Made by a program: the position numbers and the translations under genes
Part shown: piece by piece, positions 53,279-61,254 of the stretch
Position numbering within the stretch: the first letter of the stretch is position 1
How the letters are laid out: every line of letters starts with the position of its first letter
DNA from: Streptomyces aquilus
GTDB taxonomy: Bacteria; Actinomycetota; Actinomycetes; Streptomycetales; Streptomycetaceae
Direction of reading: 5' to 3'
DNA: 64,000 bases
NCBI RefSeq assembly: GCF_003955715.1
Contig: NZ_CP034463.1
Span: 9,920,001 to 9,984,000, forward strand
The notes under the pieces: generated by a model
What the model saw: the letters and a program-made list of their open reading frames with translations, nothing else
Told to the model about the DNA's origin: nothing
Database searches by the model: none

Positions 53279-55038
53279 CATCCGGCGCCGGTCCCGAGAC
53301 CGGCGCGAGCCCGATCGAGGAGTCACTGGAAGGGATGATGTCCCGCCTGGACGTCATCCTCGCCGCGGACGCGCTGACCGACCGGACGCTCGTGGAACTC
53401 ATGGCCGTCTACAACAACGTGGCCTACGTGTTCCTCTACCTGGAGGCCGTCGACGACGACGAGAACTTCACCCGGCTGCTGCCCTGGCGCCGGGCCTTCT
53501 ACCAGGACCAGGAGCTCACCGCCAGGATCGTGCGCCGGCTGCGGGAAATGCGCTGCGCCGACCCCCGGCTGGACGCCCTCCGCGAGGAGTACCTCGCCGA
53601 ACTGACGGCGGCGGAACGGCGCGACCCGGCCGAGGACGGCCGGCTCGACGATCTCCTCGACGAGGCCAAGGCGGTGCTGGCCCAGGTGCAGGACGACCGC
53701 CGGGAGATCCTGCGACGCGTGGGTGTCCGGGCCGGTCAGGCGGATCCGGCGGCGGTCTACTACACCGTGCTGGGAACGATGAAGAGCACGGTCACTCGGG
53801 ACAAGCTGGCGCGGGTGTGGGCCGCGGCTCGGGACGCCCGGCAGCCCGCTCTGCTCGCCGCCCTCGACGCGATGGTCGCGGCACGGCGCCGGCGGAGCGC
53901 GCGGGCCGGTCATCCGAACGTCGCGGCGGGAACACTGGCCCGCTGCCGGGTCTCCGAGGCCGAGATCGCTGCCTTCGTGACGAGCGGCCTGGAAACGGCC
54001 CTGGCCGCACATGCGGAGGTGGAGGCCGAGATCGCCGCCGTGACCGGTGCCACCAGTCGGCCGATGGAGCACTTCGGGTTCGCGATGCGCACCGTGTTCG
54101 GCGCCGAGCCGGCACCGACGTTCGGTGTGGGGGAGTGCCTGGACTTTCTCTTCGACGTGACCCGTGCCGTCTTCGGCCTCACGCTGACGCGGCGGCCGAG
54201 CGGGCACCCGCACCTGATCAAGGTCGCCGTGCGGGACGCGGACGACGAGATCGGCGACATCCTGTTCGACCTGTGGGACACGGACCGCAGGATGCCCGGC
54301 CCCAACCACACCCTCGGCCTGCGCGCCCGCACCGACTGGAGCGGCCTGGTCCAACGGCCCGTCGCCTACGTCTCGTGCCGCTTCCACGCGGACGCCGGAG
54401 GCACCGGGCACCTCACGTTCCAGAACGTGCACGGCATGTTCCACGAGTTCGGCCACGCCCTGAACCACCTCCTCCTGCGCACCGGCGTGCCGTTCCGCTC
54501 CGGACTCGAATCCCTGCCGCCGGAGCGGCTGGAGGTCCTGAGCATGTGGTTCGAGAAGTGGGCGTACCACCCGGAGTTCGCCCGTCGGCTGGCCCTCGGC
54601 CCGGGGAGCGAGGAGCAATGGGCGCGGTGCGTCCGCATCAAGATGTTCGAGGGGCGGGCCGGGCTGCTGGAACAGGCCGTCACCGCCGCCCTGGACCTGG
54701 AGGTGCACCGCAGCGACACCGGCGGATTGCGGGACGCCTTCGACCGCCTGGACGGCCGGTACGGCATCGGCCGCCACTACCTGCTCGGTGATGTCGCCGC
54801 GTACTTCACCTGGCCCATGTACGTGGCCAACCCTGGTGCCAACTTCAGCTACCTGTGGGGAGCGGCCGACAGCGCCGGGAAGTTCGCCGCGTTCCGGGAG
54901 CTCAGCCTCGCGGAGATCACCACGCGGCCGGATCTGCGCCGGATCCTCGCCCCCTGCTTCGACGCCGACACCCCGGCTGAAGTCCCTGCCAGCGAGGCGG
55001 TGTTCCGGCTGTACGGCTCGTCGGCCCTGACCGGATGA
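53266..55038 (+). CDS. M3-family metallopeptidase (oligoendopeptidase-like)
   Basis: A 590-residue M3 peptidase. The zinc site is HGMFHEFGHALNHLLL (HEFGH at residues 393-397) with the third-ligand Glu probably in SLPPERLEV. The helical N-terminal half (MSRLDVILAADALTDRTLVE, VYNNVAYVFLYLEAVDDDEN) resembles thimet/PepF-type enzymes, and RIKMFEGRAGLLEQAVTAAL and LLGDVAAYFTWPMYVANPGA cover the C-terminal region. It cleaves short peptides in an enclosed channel and could remove the precursor leader or follower. GTG 53266 overlaps the propeller gene; no signal peptide. Confidence 0.82.
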   Translation: MPAVASGAGPETGASPIEESLEGMMSRLDVILAADALTDRTLVELMAVYNNVAYVFLYLEAVDDDENFTRLLPWRRAFYQDQELTARIVRRLREMRCADPRLDALREEYLAELTAAERRDPAEDGRLDDLLDEAKAVLAQVQDDRREILRRVGVRAGQADPAAVYYTVLGTMKSTVTRDKLARVWAAARDARQPALLAALDAMVAARRRRSARAGHPNVAAGTLARCRVSEAEIAAFVTSGLETALAAHAEVEAEIAAVTGATSRPMEHFGFAMRTVFGAEPAPTFGVGECLDFLFDVTRAVFGLTLTRRPSGHPHLIKVAVRDADDEIGDILFDLWDTDRRMPGPNHTLGLRARTDWSGLVQRPVAYVSCRFHADAGGTGHLTFQNVHGMFHEFGHALNHLLLRTGVPFRSGLESLPPERLEVLSMWFEKWAYHPEFARRLALGPGSEEQWARCVRIKMFEGRAGLLEQAVTAALDLEVHRSDTGGLRDAFDRLDGRYGIGRHYLLGDVAAYFTWPMYVANPGANFSYLWGAADSAGKFAAFRELSLAEITTRPDLRRILAPCFDADTPAEVPASEAVFRLYGSSALTG

Positions 55039-55054
55039 GGGGAGGACCCACCAC

Positions 55055-55702
55055 ATGATCACTTTGTCGAACGGATTCACCCGGGCGTTGCTCGGCCCCA
55101 GGGACCCGGTCCTCGACGCCATCCTGCGCCGCTCCCTGGAGGCCGCCGGGCTGCCCACGATCCAGGTCGACGACAATACCGGCCGGCTGCTCCAACTGCT
55201 GACCGAACTGCACCGGCCGCGCCATGTCATCGAGATCGGCACCCTGTTCGGATACTCCACCGTGCACATCGCCCGGGGGCTGCCGCCCGGCGGTACCGTC
55301 ACCACCCTGGAGGTGGATCCCGAGGCGGCGCGCATCGCCGGGGAGAACTTCGAACTGGCCGGAGTGGCGGACCGCGTGACCGTCGTCGTGGGCGACGCTC
55401 TCGGCCATCTCGCCACGGTGGCACCGGAAAGCGTCGGCATGCTCTTCATCGACGCCGACAAGAGGTCCTACCCGCGCTACCTCGCGCACGGCTTCCCGCT
55501 CCTCGAACCCGGTGGCCTGCTCGTCGCCGACGATGTCCTCGCCCTCGGCGACTACGGCGCCGAGTCCCCGGACGAGCCCACGGACGCCCGCGAGGTCGCC
55601 GCCCTGACCGCGTACACCCGCGCCGTCGGCCGCAGCCCACGGCTTCTCTCGGCCTTCGCGGGCACCGAGAACGGCCTGCTGATCAGCCGGAAGGAATGCT
55701 GA
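55055..55702 (+). CDS. Class I O-methyltransferase (CCoAOMT-like)
   Basis: A 215-residue SAM-dependent enzyme of the cation-dependent O-methyltransferase type. Motif I is HVIEIGTLFGYSTVHIARGL, followed by TTLEVDPEAARIAGENFELA, MLFIDADKRSYPRYLAHGFP (metal/SAM Asp) and GGLLVADDVLALG. It would methylate hydroxyls with SAM. ATG 55055 after GGAGG. Its TGA overlaps the ATG of the SDR gene. Confidence 0.85.
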   Translation: MITLSNGFTRALLGPRDPVLDAILRRSLEAAGLPTIQVDDNTGRLLQLLTELHRPRHVIEIGTLFGYSTVHIARGLPPGGTVTTLEVDPEAARIAGENFELAGVADRVTVVVGDALGHLATVAPESVGMLFIDADKRSYPRYLAHGFPLLEPGGLLVADDVLALGDYGAESPDEPTDAREVAALTAYTRAVGRSPRLLSAFAGTENGLLISRKEC

Positions 55703-56457
55703 TGACCGACCGGCGCGCGCTGGTCACCGGCGCCTGCAAGGGACTGGGCCAGTACCTCGCCGCGAGCCTGGCGGCCGAGGACTGGGACGTGACCGGCGTC
55801 GGCCGCTGTCCCGAAGAGCAGGTTGCGGCCGTATCCAACGTCACCTACCTCCAGGCGGACCTCTCGCGTCCAGAGACTTCCGCCGCCCTGTCCGAACGGC
55901 TCGATCCCGCCCTGGACCTGGTCGTGCACTGCGCCGTGGCCTACCCGCCCGCCCGGCCGTCCGGGCCCGAACCGCGCGACCTGGAGGAGGTGTTCCGCGT
56001 CAACGCCTTCGCCCCTTACCACCTCACCCTGAACCTGCTGGCACGCAAGCCCGCCGACCGGTTCTGCTCCTACGTCGTCGTCAACTCCGAAGCCATCTAC
56101 AGCGCCGATGACCACTCGGCGGTCTACGCCGCCAGCAAGGCGGCGCTGCGCGTGCTCACCGCCGGGCTGGCCGCCGGCTGCCGGTCCGCCGGGGCCGCGG
56201 TGTCGACGCTGCTGCTCGGCCCGCTGGCCGATCGCTCCAAACTCGCGGAGATCGAGACGATCGCCGCACGCAAGGGGCTGCCCGCGTCCGACGTCGTACG
56301 GCTCTTCCTGCGCAGATCGAACCCGAACCTGGTGATCGACGAATTCATCGACCACGCGTCCTGTCTCCGCAGCGTCCGGTACCTCGCCGAACTGGGCCCG
56401 ACGGCCAACGGCATGCTCTGCAAACTGGACGGCGGATCGTCGGGATCGCTGGTGTGA
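55702..56457 (+). CDS. Short-chain dehydrogenase/reductase
   Basis: A 251-residue classical SDR: RALVTGACKGLGQYLAASLA (NAD(P) loop), HCAVAY in place of NNAG, and VVVNSEAIYSADDHSAVYAA then SKAALRVL (Ser, YxxxK). It would oxidise an alcohol or reduce a carbonyl. ATG 55702 (GGAAGGA six bases upstream) was preferred to ATG 55696, which sits on the ribosome site. Start and stop of the OMT and SDR genes overlap, so they are translated together and probably act on the same moiety. Confidence 0.82.
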   Translation: MTDRRALVTGACKGLGQYLAASLAAEDWDVTGVGRCPEEQVAAVSNVTYLQADLSRPETSAALSERLDPALDLVVHCAVAYPPARPSGPEPRDLEEVFRVNAFAPYHLTLNLLARKPADRFCSYVVVNSEAIYSADDHSAVYAASKAALRVLTAGLAAGCRSAGAAVSTLLLGPLADRSKLAEIETIAARKGLPASDVVRLFLRRSNPNLVIDEFIDHASCLRSVRYLAELGPTANGMLCKLDGGSSGSLV

Positions 56458-56481
56458 CGTGGCACAGAGGGAGACGACCAC

Positions 56482-57612
56482 ATGATCGATCCGTCCCGGC
56501 AGATCGTCCTGGGCAACGATGTGCAGCAGCAGTACGCGGAATTGAAGCCCGAGCTGGACGCGGCGATGTCGCGGGTGATCGCGGACGGTCGACTCGTCCT
56601 CGGCCCGGCGGTCCAGGAATTCGAGCACGACTTCGCGGCCTTCTGCGAGACGCCGTACGCCCTCGGCGTCGGCACCTGCACGGACGCCCTGTTCATGGCA
56701 CTCACCGCGCTGGGAATCGGCCGCGGCGACGAGGTCATCACCTCGCCGGTCACCTTCGTCGCGACCGTCTCCGCGATCGTGCGCACCGGGGCGACACCGG
56801 TCTTCGCCGATATCGACCCCGCGACGTTCACCCTGGACGCGTCCGCGGCCGCGGACGCGTACACGCCGCGGACGAAGGCGATCGTGCCGGTCCACCTGTT
56901 CGGGCTGACTGCGGACATGGACCCGCTGCTGGAGGACGCCCGACGCGCGTCAGCGGCGGTCGTGGAGGACGCCGCCCAGGCCGTCGGCGCGGCGTACTGG
57001 GGCAGGCCCGCGGGCTCCTTCGGCGACGCGGCCGTGTTCTCCTTCTTCCCGACCAAGAACCTCGGCTGCTACGGGGACGGCGGCGCCGTTGTCACCGGGG
57101 ACCCGGCGCTGCACGCCCGGATCGGCAGGCTTCGCGAGCACGGGTTCGAGCCGGACGGATACGTCGCCGTTGAGGAGGGCGGCATCAACTCCCGCCTCGA
57201 CTGCCTCCAGGCCGCCGTCCTGTCGGTGAAGATGCGCACCCTGCGGCGGGACATCGCCCGGCGCATCTCGGCCGCCGCCCGGTACGACGAACTCCTCCGG
57301 GACACGGACATCCGGACCCCCGAGGTCCCTGTCGGGCGGACGCACGCGTTCCACCAGTACACCGTCACCGTACCCGGCGGACCGGAGCACCGGGACGAGA
57401 CCCTGGCGTACCTGCGCAGCAACGGCGTCGACGCCCGGGTCTTCTACGGGCAACTGGTTCCGCACCACCCCGCGATGTCCGCGCACGTGCAGCCGGGCCG
57501 CTGGCCGGCGGCCGAGCGGTACACGGACCACGCCCTCTCCCTGCCCTGCCACCCCCGCCTGACGGAAAGCCAGCAGGACTACGTCTGCGGGCTGTTGAAG
57601 CGCCGGTACTGA
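56482..57612 (+). CDS. DegT/DnrJ/EryC1/StrS-family PLP aminotransferase
   Basis: A 376-residue PLP enzyme. Seen: ALGVGTCTDALFMALTALGI (PLP phosphate), GDEVITSPVTFVATVSAIVR, VPVHLFGLTADMDPLLEDAR, VVEDAAQAVGAAYWGR and the PLP Lys192 in FFPTKNLGCYGDGGAV. It transfers an amino group to a keto group, usually on sugars or cyclitols. No sugar-nucleotide genes are present here, so the acceptor may be a keto group on the peptide or a small building block. Confidence 0.88.
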   Translation: MIDPSRQIVLGNDVQQQYAELKPELDAAMSRVIADGRLVLGPAVQEFEHDFAAFCETPYALGVGTCTDALFMALTALGIGRGDEVITSPVTFVATVSAIVRTGATPVFADIDPATFTLDASAAADAYTPRTKAIVPVHLFGLTADMDPLLEDARRASAAVVEDAAQAVGAAYWGRPAGSFGDAAVFSFFPTKNLGCYGDGGAVVTGDPALHARIGRLREHGFEPDGYVAVEEGGINSRLDCLQAAVLSVKMRTLRRDIARRISAAARYDELLRDTDIRTPEVPVGRTHAFHQYTVTVPGGPEHRDETLAYLRSNGVDARVFYGQLVPHHPAMSAHVQPGRWPAAERYTDHALSLPCHPRLTESQQDYVCGLLKRRY

Positions 57613-57650
57613 TGGTTGCCCCGGTACGACATGAAGAAGGAGCCCGGTGA

Positions 57651-58481
57651 ATGACCGAGATCATGGAATGTGAGCGCAGCACCTTCGACTTCGACGAGTT
57701 CTTCGCGGTCTTCTGGCGGCAGCGGCCGCTGTTCGTGCGGGGCGGGGCCGAAACCTTCCTCGGCCGTTCCTGGAGCCTGGAGGAGTTCGCCGCCGCCCGC
57801 ACCCGGGCGCTGGCACACGGCGGCGGCGCGGTGACCGAACGCCTGGACGAGGTCACGTTCATCGAACAGGTCTCCGCCTTCGACGCCGATCTGGCCGAGC
57901 GCGCCGGGGACTTCGCCCGCGTCTTCGGCGCGCCCCGGGCCTGGTTCGACACGGTGCGCACCTACGGCGCGGACGGTATCGGCGCCCACTTCGACCACAG
58001 CGACAACTTCGTGCTCCAGCAGACCGGTACGAAGCAGTGGTCCCTCGCCGGGCCGCACCACATCCCGGCCGAGGCCAGGGCGCGGCGCATGATGGACGTC
58101 CCCGGCGTCGGCAGCCACGCCCTGCCGGACACGGAGGTACTGACCTTTCAGGTGCGTCCGGGGGACCTGCTCTACATCCCGGTCCTCTGGCTGCACTCCG
58201 GGGTGTCCGAGGCGGAGTCCCTGAGCCTGTCCCTGGTCTGTCCGGCGGTGTCGCTGCAATCGGCGGTCCTGCCGTTCCTCGCGCAGGTCGCGAGGGGCCG
58301 TGCCGTCGGGCACCAGGTGGTACCCGCCTTCCACGCTCACCTGTCCGACGCGGCGCGGGTCGAGGCGGCGGGGGCCCTGCGACGGGCGACCCTGCTGCTG
58401 CTGGAGCGCCTGACTACAGGGGACCTTCTGGACGCGACGCTCCGCCTGCAGGCGGAGCACCTGACGCGGCAGGCCGGTTGA
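57651..58481 (+). CDS. JmjC/cupin_4 2-oxoglutarate-type oxygenase
   Basis: A 276-residue cupin with iron ligands His113 and Asp115 in GAHFDHSDNFVLQQTGTKQW and His182 in YIPVLWLHSGVSEAESLSLS, the 2-His-1-Asp triad of JmjC hydroxylases. The Lys of TGTKQW is the usual 2-oxoglutarate contact. FVRGGAETFL near the start matches the cupin_4 entry strand. Relatives hydroxylate residues in proteins or peptides, so a peptide substrate here is reasonable. ATG 57651, although ATG 57663 also lies in frame. Confidence 0.82.
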   Translation: MTEIMECERSTFDFDEFFAVFWRQRPLFVRGGAETFLGRSWSLEEFAAARTRALAHGGGAVTERLDEVTFIEQVSAFDADLAERAGDFARVFGAPRAWFDTVRTYGADGIGAHFDHSDNFVLQQTGTKQWSLAGPHHIPAEARARRMMDVPGVGSHALPDTEVLTFQVRPGDLLYIPVLWLHSGVSEAESLSLSLVCPAVSLQSAVLPFLAQVARGRAVGHQVVPAFHAHLSDAARVEAAGALRRATLLLLERLTTGDLLDATLRLQAEHLTRQAG

Positions 58482-58482
58482 C

Positions 58483-58872
58483 ATGGCGCACTACAGCAGG
58501 ATCTGCAAGGTGGTCATCGACGTGCCCGCGGCCGACCACGACAGCGTCGCGGCCTTCTGGGGAGCCGCCGCCGGCGCACCCATCGCGGTGGTCCCCGACT
58601 CGCCGGAGTACCTGAGCGCGTTGCTCCGCAGCCCCCGCATGTGGCTGTACTTCCAGCGCCTGGACTCGGAGGAGAGCGGCCCCCGGGTCCACCTGGACAT
58701 CCACACCGACGACGTGGAGGCCGAGGTGAGACGGCTGGAACGGCTGGGGGCGACCCGCGTACGCCCCGTCCACTCCTGGTGGGTCATGCGAGACCCGGCG
58801 GGCCTCCTGTTCTGTGTCATCCAGCATCCGCCCGGAAACCTCGACGACAGCAACGCACAGCGCTGGGAGTGA
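58483..58872 (+). CDS. VOC-superfamily (glyoxalase-like) protein
   Basis: A 129-residue paired-beta-alpha-beta fold: ICKVVIDVPAADHDSVAAFW, MWLYFQRLD, RVHLDIHTDDVEAEVRRLER and WWVMRDPAGLLFCVIQHPPG match the Glyoxalase_6-like VOC group with His/Glu-type metal positions in HLDIHTDD. Possible roles are isomerase, epimerase, ring-opening or resistance. It begins one base after the JmjC stop and is the last gene of the cluster. Confidence 0.8.
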   Translation: MAHYSRICKVVIDVPAADHDSVAAFWGAAAGAPIAVVPDSPEYLSALLRSPRMWLYFQRLDSEESGPRVHLDIHTDDVEAEVRRLERLGATRVRPVHSWWVMRDPAGLLFCVIQHPPGNLDDSNAQRWE

Positions 58873-58904
58873 CGTTCCCGGCCCGTTCCCGGCGGTGCCG
58901 GTTC

Positions 58905-59045
58905 GGTGCGGGGCGTGGCCACGAAACCCGCCGCCGCCCCCGAGAGGCGCTGGTTGTTGAACCAGTCGCCCCATTCCGCGGTGGCGAGTTCGACGTCGGC
59001 GAGGCCAAGGCGTTGATGCCAGCCTCGATCAGGTGCGCGGTGAAC
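58905..59045 (-). mobile_element. IS3-family transposase C-terminal scrap
   Basis: Minus-strand LGLADVELATAEWGDWFNNQ then RLSGAAAGFV matches the end of IS3 orfB transposases (DVExATxxWVDWxNxxRLHG). About 45 codons remain, just after the VOC gene, marking the right boundary of the peptide cluster. Confidence 0.65.
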
Positions 59046-59243
59046 GCGAAAGACGTCGCAGGTCGTCGGGCAAGTCATCCAACGCAGGCAGGTCCCTCAG
59101 AGGACAGGTGGACTGCACTCCGGACGGGCCTTGGGGGCTTGTGATCCCAGTGTCGCTGACGAGCAAGGAGCAGCACGGGTCGTAGAGGTCCGAACAGAAG
59201 TCAGTTGATTATGTGGCTGTCGGTGCGGTGGTTCGTTGGTTCG

Positions 59244-59412
59244 GTTGTGGGGAAGCACCAGCCGGGGCCGTGGATCGTCTCGGATGAACTGTGGTCGTTG
59301 ATTGAGCCGTTGCTGCCCGAACCGGGTCCGAAGTTGGTAGCGGGCCGGCCTCGGGTCCCCGGACCGGCAAGCACTGGGCGGCATCCTGTTCCCGCGGCAT
59401 ACCGGGATCCAG
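59244..59412 (+). mobile_element. IS5-family transposase N-terminal scrap
   Basis: IVSDELWSLIEPLLPEPGPK then AGRPRVP, and after a frameshift DRQALGGILFPRHTGIQ, match the N-terminus of IS5-family transposases. It is cut off before the DDE domain and joined to an IS256 fragment in the opposite direction. Confidence 0.65.
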
Positions 59413-59504
59413 GCACCCCGTACATCCCCGCCGAGGCGTCCACGTCTCCGGGCCAGCGGCGAAGCGCCTCGGCGGCGCCGTGAACAACCGGGCGCCGGGG
59501 CGGG

Positions 59505-59886
59505 AACCGGTCAGCCGCCGCTGGCGTTTCTTGACGATCTGCGGCTCGAAGCTGCCCTCCCGGTCCCGGGGCACCTCTATCTGCACTGGGCCGACGTCAG
59601 TCAGCACGGTCTTGGACCGCACACCGTTACGGCTGTTGCCGCTGCCGGCACCGGCCGGGTCATGCTTCTCATAGCCGAGATGGTCGGTGATCTCGCCTTC
59701 CAGGGCGGACTCCAATACCCCCTTGGTCAGCTGCTGTAGCAATCCGCCCTCACCAGTCAGCTGCAGCGCGCTCGCGCGGGCCCGATCGACCAACTGCCCG
59801 ATCAACTGCTCGTCCAGCACGTCCGTCGGCGACTCAGCTGGCCGGACCTCTTCAACCGCCTCAGCAGAGACAATCACGTCGCTCAT
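59505..59886 (-). mobile_element. IS256-family transposase N-terminal fragment
   Basis: From ATG 59886: LIGQLVDRARASALQLTGEG, GVLESALEGEITDHLGYEKH, NSRNGVRSKTVLTDVGPVQI and DREGSFEPQIVKKRQRRLTG are the classic IS256/mutator transposase start. After RRLTG the frame runs into unrelated DNA at about 59505, so two thirds of the protein, including the catalytic core, is missing. Confidence 0.78.
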
Positions 59887-59987
59887 CAGGTGCTACTTCC
59901 ATGATCGGAAGTTACACCGAAGACCGTACAGACCCGCGCAGAGCCTGAGGGCGGGGCCGGTTGAACGAGCGATCCGAGATGGAGTGA

Positions 59988-61151
59988 TCAGGCTCGTTCG
60001 GCTCCGGACTTCAGCAACACGGGGTCCGGGGGCCAGGCGTCCCAGATGCGTTGCATGTTGAGGTTGGCCAGGGCCGCAGTCTCGATCATGGTGGGCCCGA
60101 AGAGGGTGATGACGCGGTTCTGATCCACGAGGAAGTGCGGCTCGAAGAGCTCGAAGTAGTGCTGCTTGTAGCCGTCGGATGTCGGGACGAACGCCGGGTG
60201 CGTCAGCGGGGTGCTCGGGGTCTGCAACAGACTGCTTAGCCAGTGGCGCCGCAAATCCGTGCTGTACATGCTGACAGGGCGCCATATCGGTGCCTCGAAA
60301 CTGTGCCAGATCAGGCGGAGGGGCTGGTTGATGGCCACGCTGTTGGCGAGCGCCGTCTTAATCAGGTCTATGTACTGGTCGACCATGCCCGGGGAACTGC
60401 CCGACGTGGGAGCGAGCAGCAGGTTCCGGTATTTGACGGTCCAGGCGGGCGATCCCTGCGGTGCCACCAGATTGGCCTTTGCTTTCAGTTGTTCAGCATG
60501 ATCGAAGAACTTGCCGGCTTTGTCCTTCGTGCTGCCGGACCCGGCCCAGCTCGGGTGGTAGCCGGTGGGCGTCAAGTCGACGTCAACGTGGAAGTGGTAG
60601 AAGTCGAGTGGCGAGGCGCCCCAGCTGGCCGACGGGCTGTATTTCCCGTCCGGTGATCCCTCGTAGTCCAGCAACTCTGCCAGGGCGCCAGTGATCGCGT
60701 CCTTGAACTTCGTGGGGATCGCCCCGCAGACCGGGTTGAACGTGAACGTCTGACCCAGCGACAGGCGGGTCATCTCGTTCTTGCGGGTGAAGTTGAACTC
60801 GGGGATCAGCCGCGTGGTCCAGGAGAGCCACTCGTCCCGGTCCGCGTTTGGCAGGGCCCACTTCCCGTCCAGCCTGGTGATGGTCCCGACGCCGACGACG
60901 GGGTCGGACGGTACGAGACCCTCGTCCTGCTTGAAATTCTTGACGGCATTGGCGGTCTCCGCGCCGAAGAATCCGGTGGCCCCGCTCGGGATCGCGTAGT
61001 CCGGATTGCCCAGGTCGATGAGCGCGAACTGGACGGCCTTGATGTGCTCGCCTGACTGGCCGGACTTGAGGTATGCGGTCGTGTCCGCCGCGCGGATCCT
61101 CTCCAGGATCGGATCCCCCCTGAAACGTGCTGATACGAGCTGTAGCGCCAT
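59988..61151 (-). CDS. Peptidoglycan-binding-domain protein, 387 residues
   Basis: Start ATG 61151 with GGAGGAG upstream. Residues about 25-95 form a peptidoglycan_binding_1-like helical domain (LKSGQSGEHIKAVQFALIDL, GFFGAETANAVKNFKQDEGL). The rest (EWLSWTTRLIPEFNFTRKNE, FYHFHVDVDLTPTGYH, QHYFELFEPHFLVDQNRVIT) is unrecognised and rich in aromatic residues. There is no signal peptide, so it is probably not a classical wall enzyme and may be released in another way. It lies downstream of, and co-directional with, the very large protein that follows. Confidence 0.72.
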   Translation of the reverse strand: MALQLVSARFRGDPILERIRAADTTAYLKSGQSGEHIKAVQFALIDLGNPDYAIPSGATGFFGAETANAVKNFKQDEGLVPSDPVVGVGTITRLDGKWALPNADRDEWLSWTTRLIPEFNFTRKNEMTRLSLGQTFTFNPVCGAIPTKFKDAITGALAELLDYEGSPDGKYSPSASWGASPLDFYHFHVDVDLTPTGYHPSWAGSGSTKDKAGKFFDHAEQLKAKANLVAPQGSPAWTVKYRNLLLAPTSGSSPGMVDQYIDLIKTALANSVAINQPLRLIWHSFEAPIWRPVSMYSTDLRRHWLSSLLQTPSTPLTHPAFVPTSDGYKQHYFELFEPHFLVDQNRVITLFGPTMIETAALANLNMQRIWDAWPPDPVLLKSGAERA

Positions 61152-61254
61152 GGCTGCATCTCCTCCTTCAGTAACCACCCCTAAGGAAGGTGGTGAAGAA
61201 CTCCATGCGGCGAATGAGCTTCCTGTCGTCCTAGGAAGCCGGGTTGGGCTCCGC

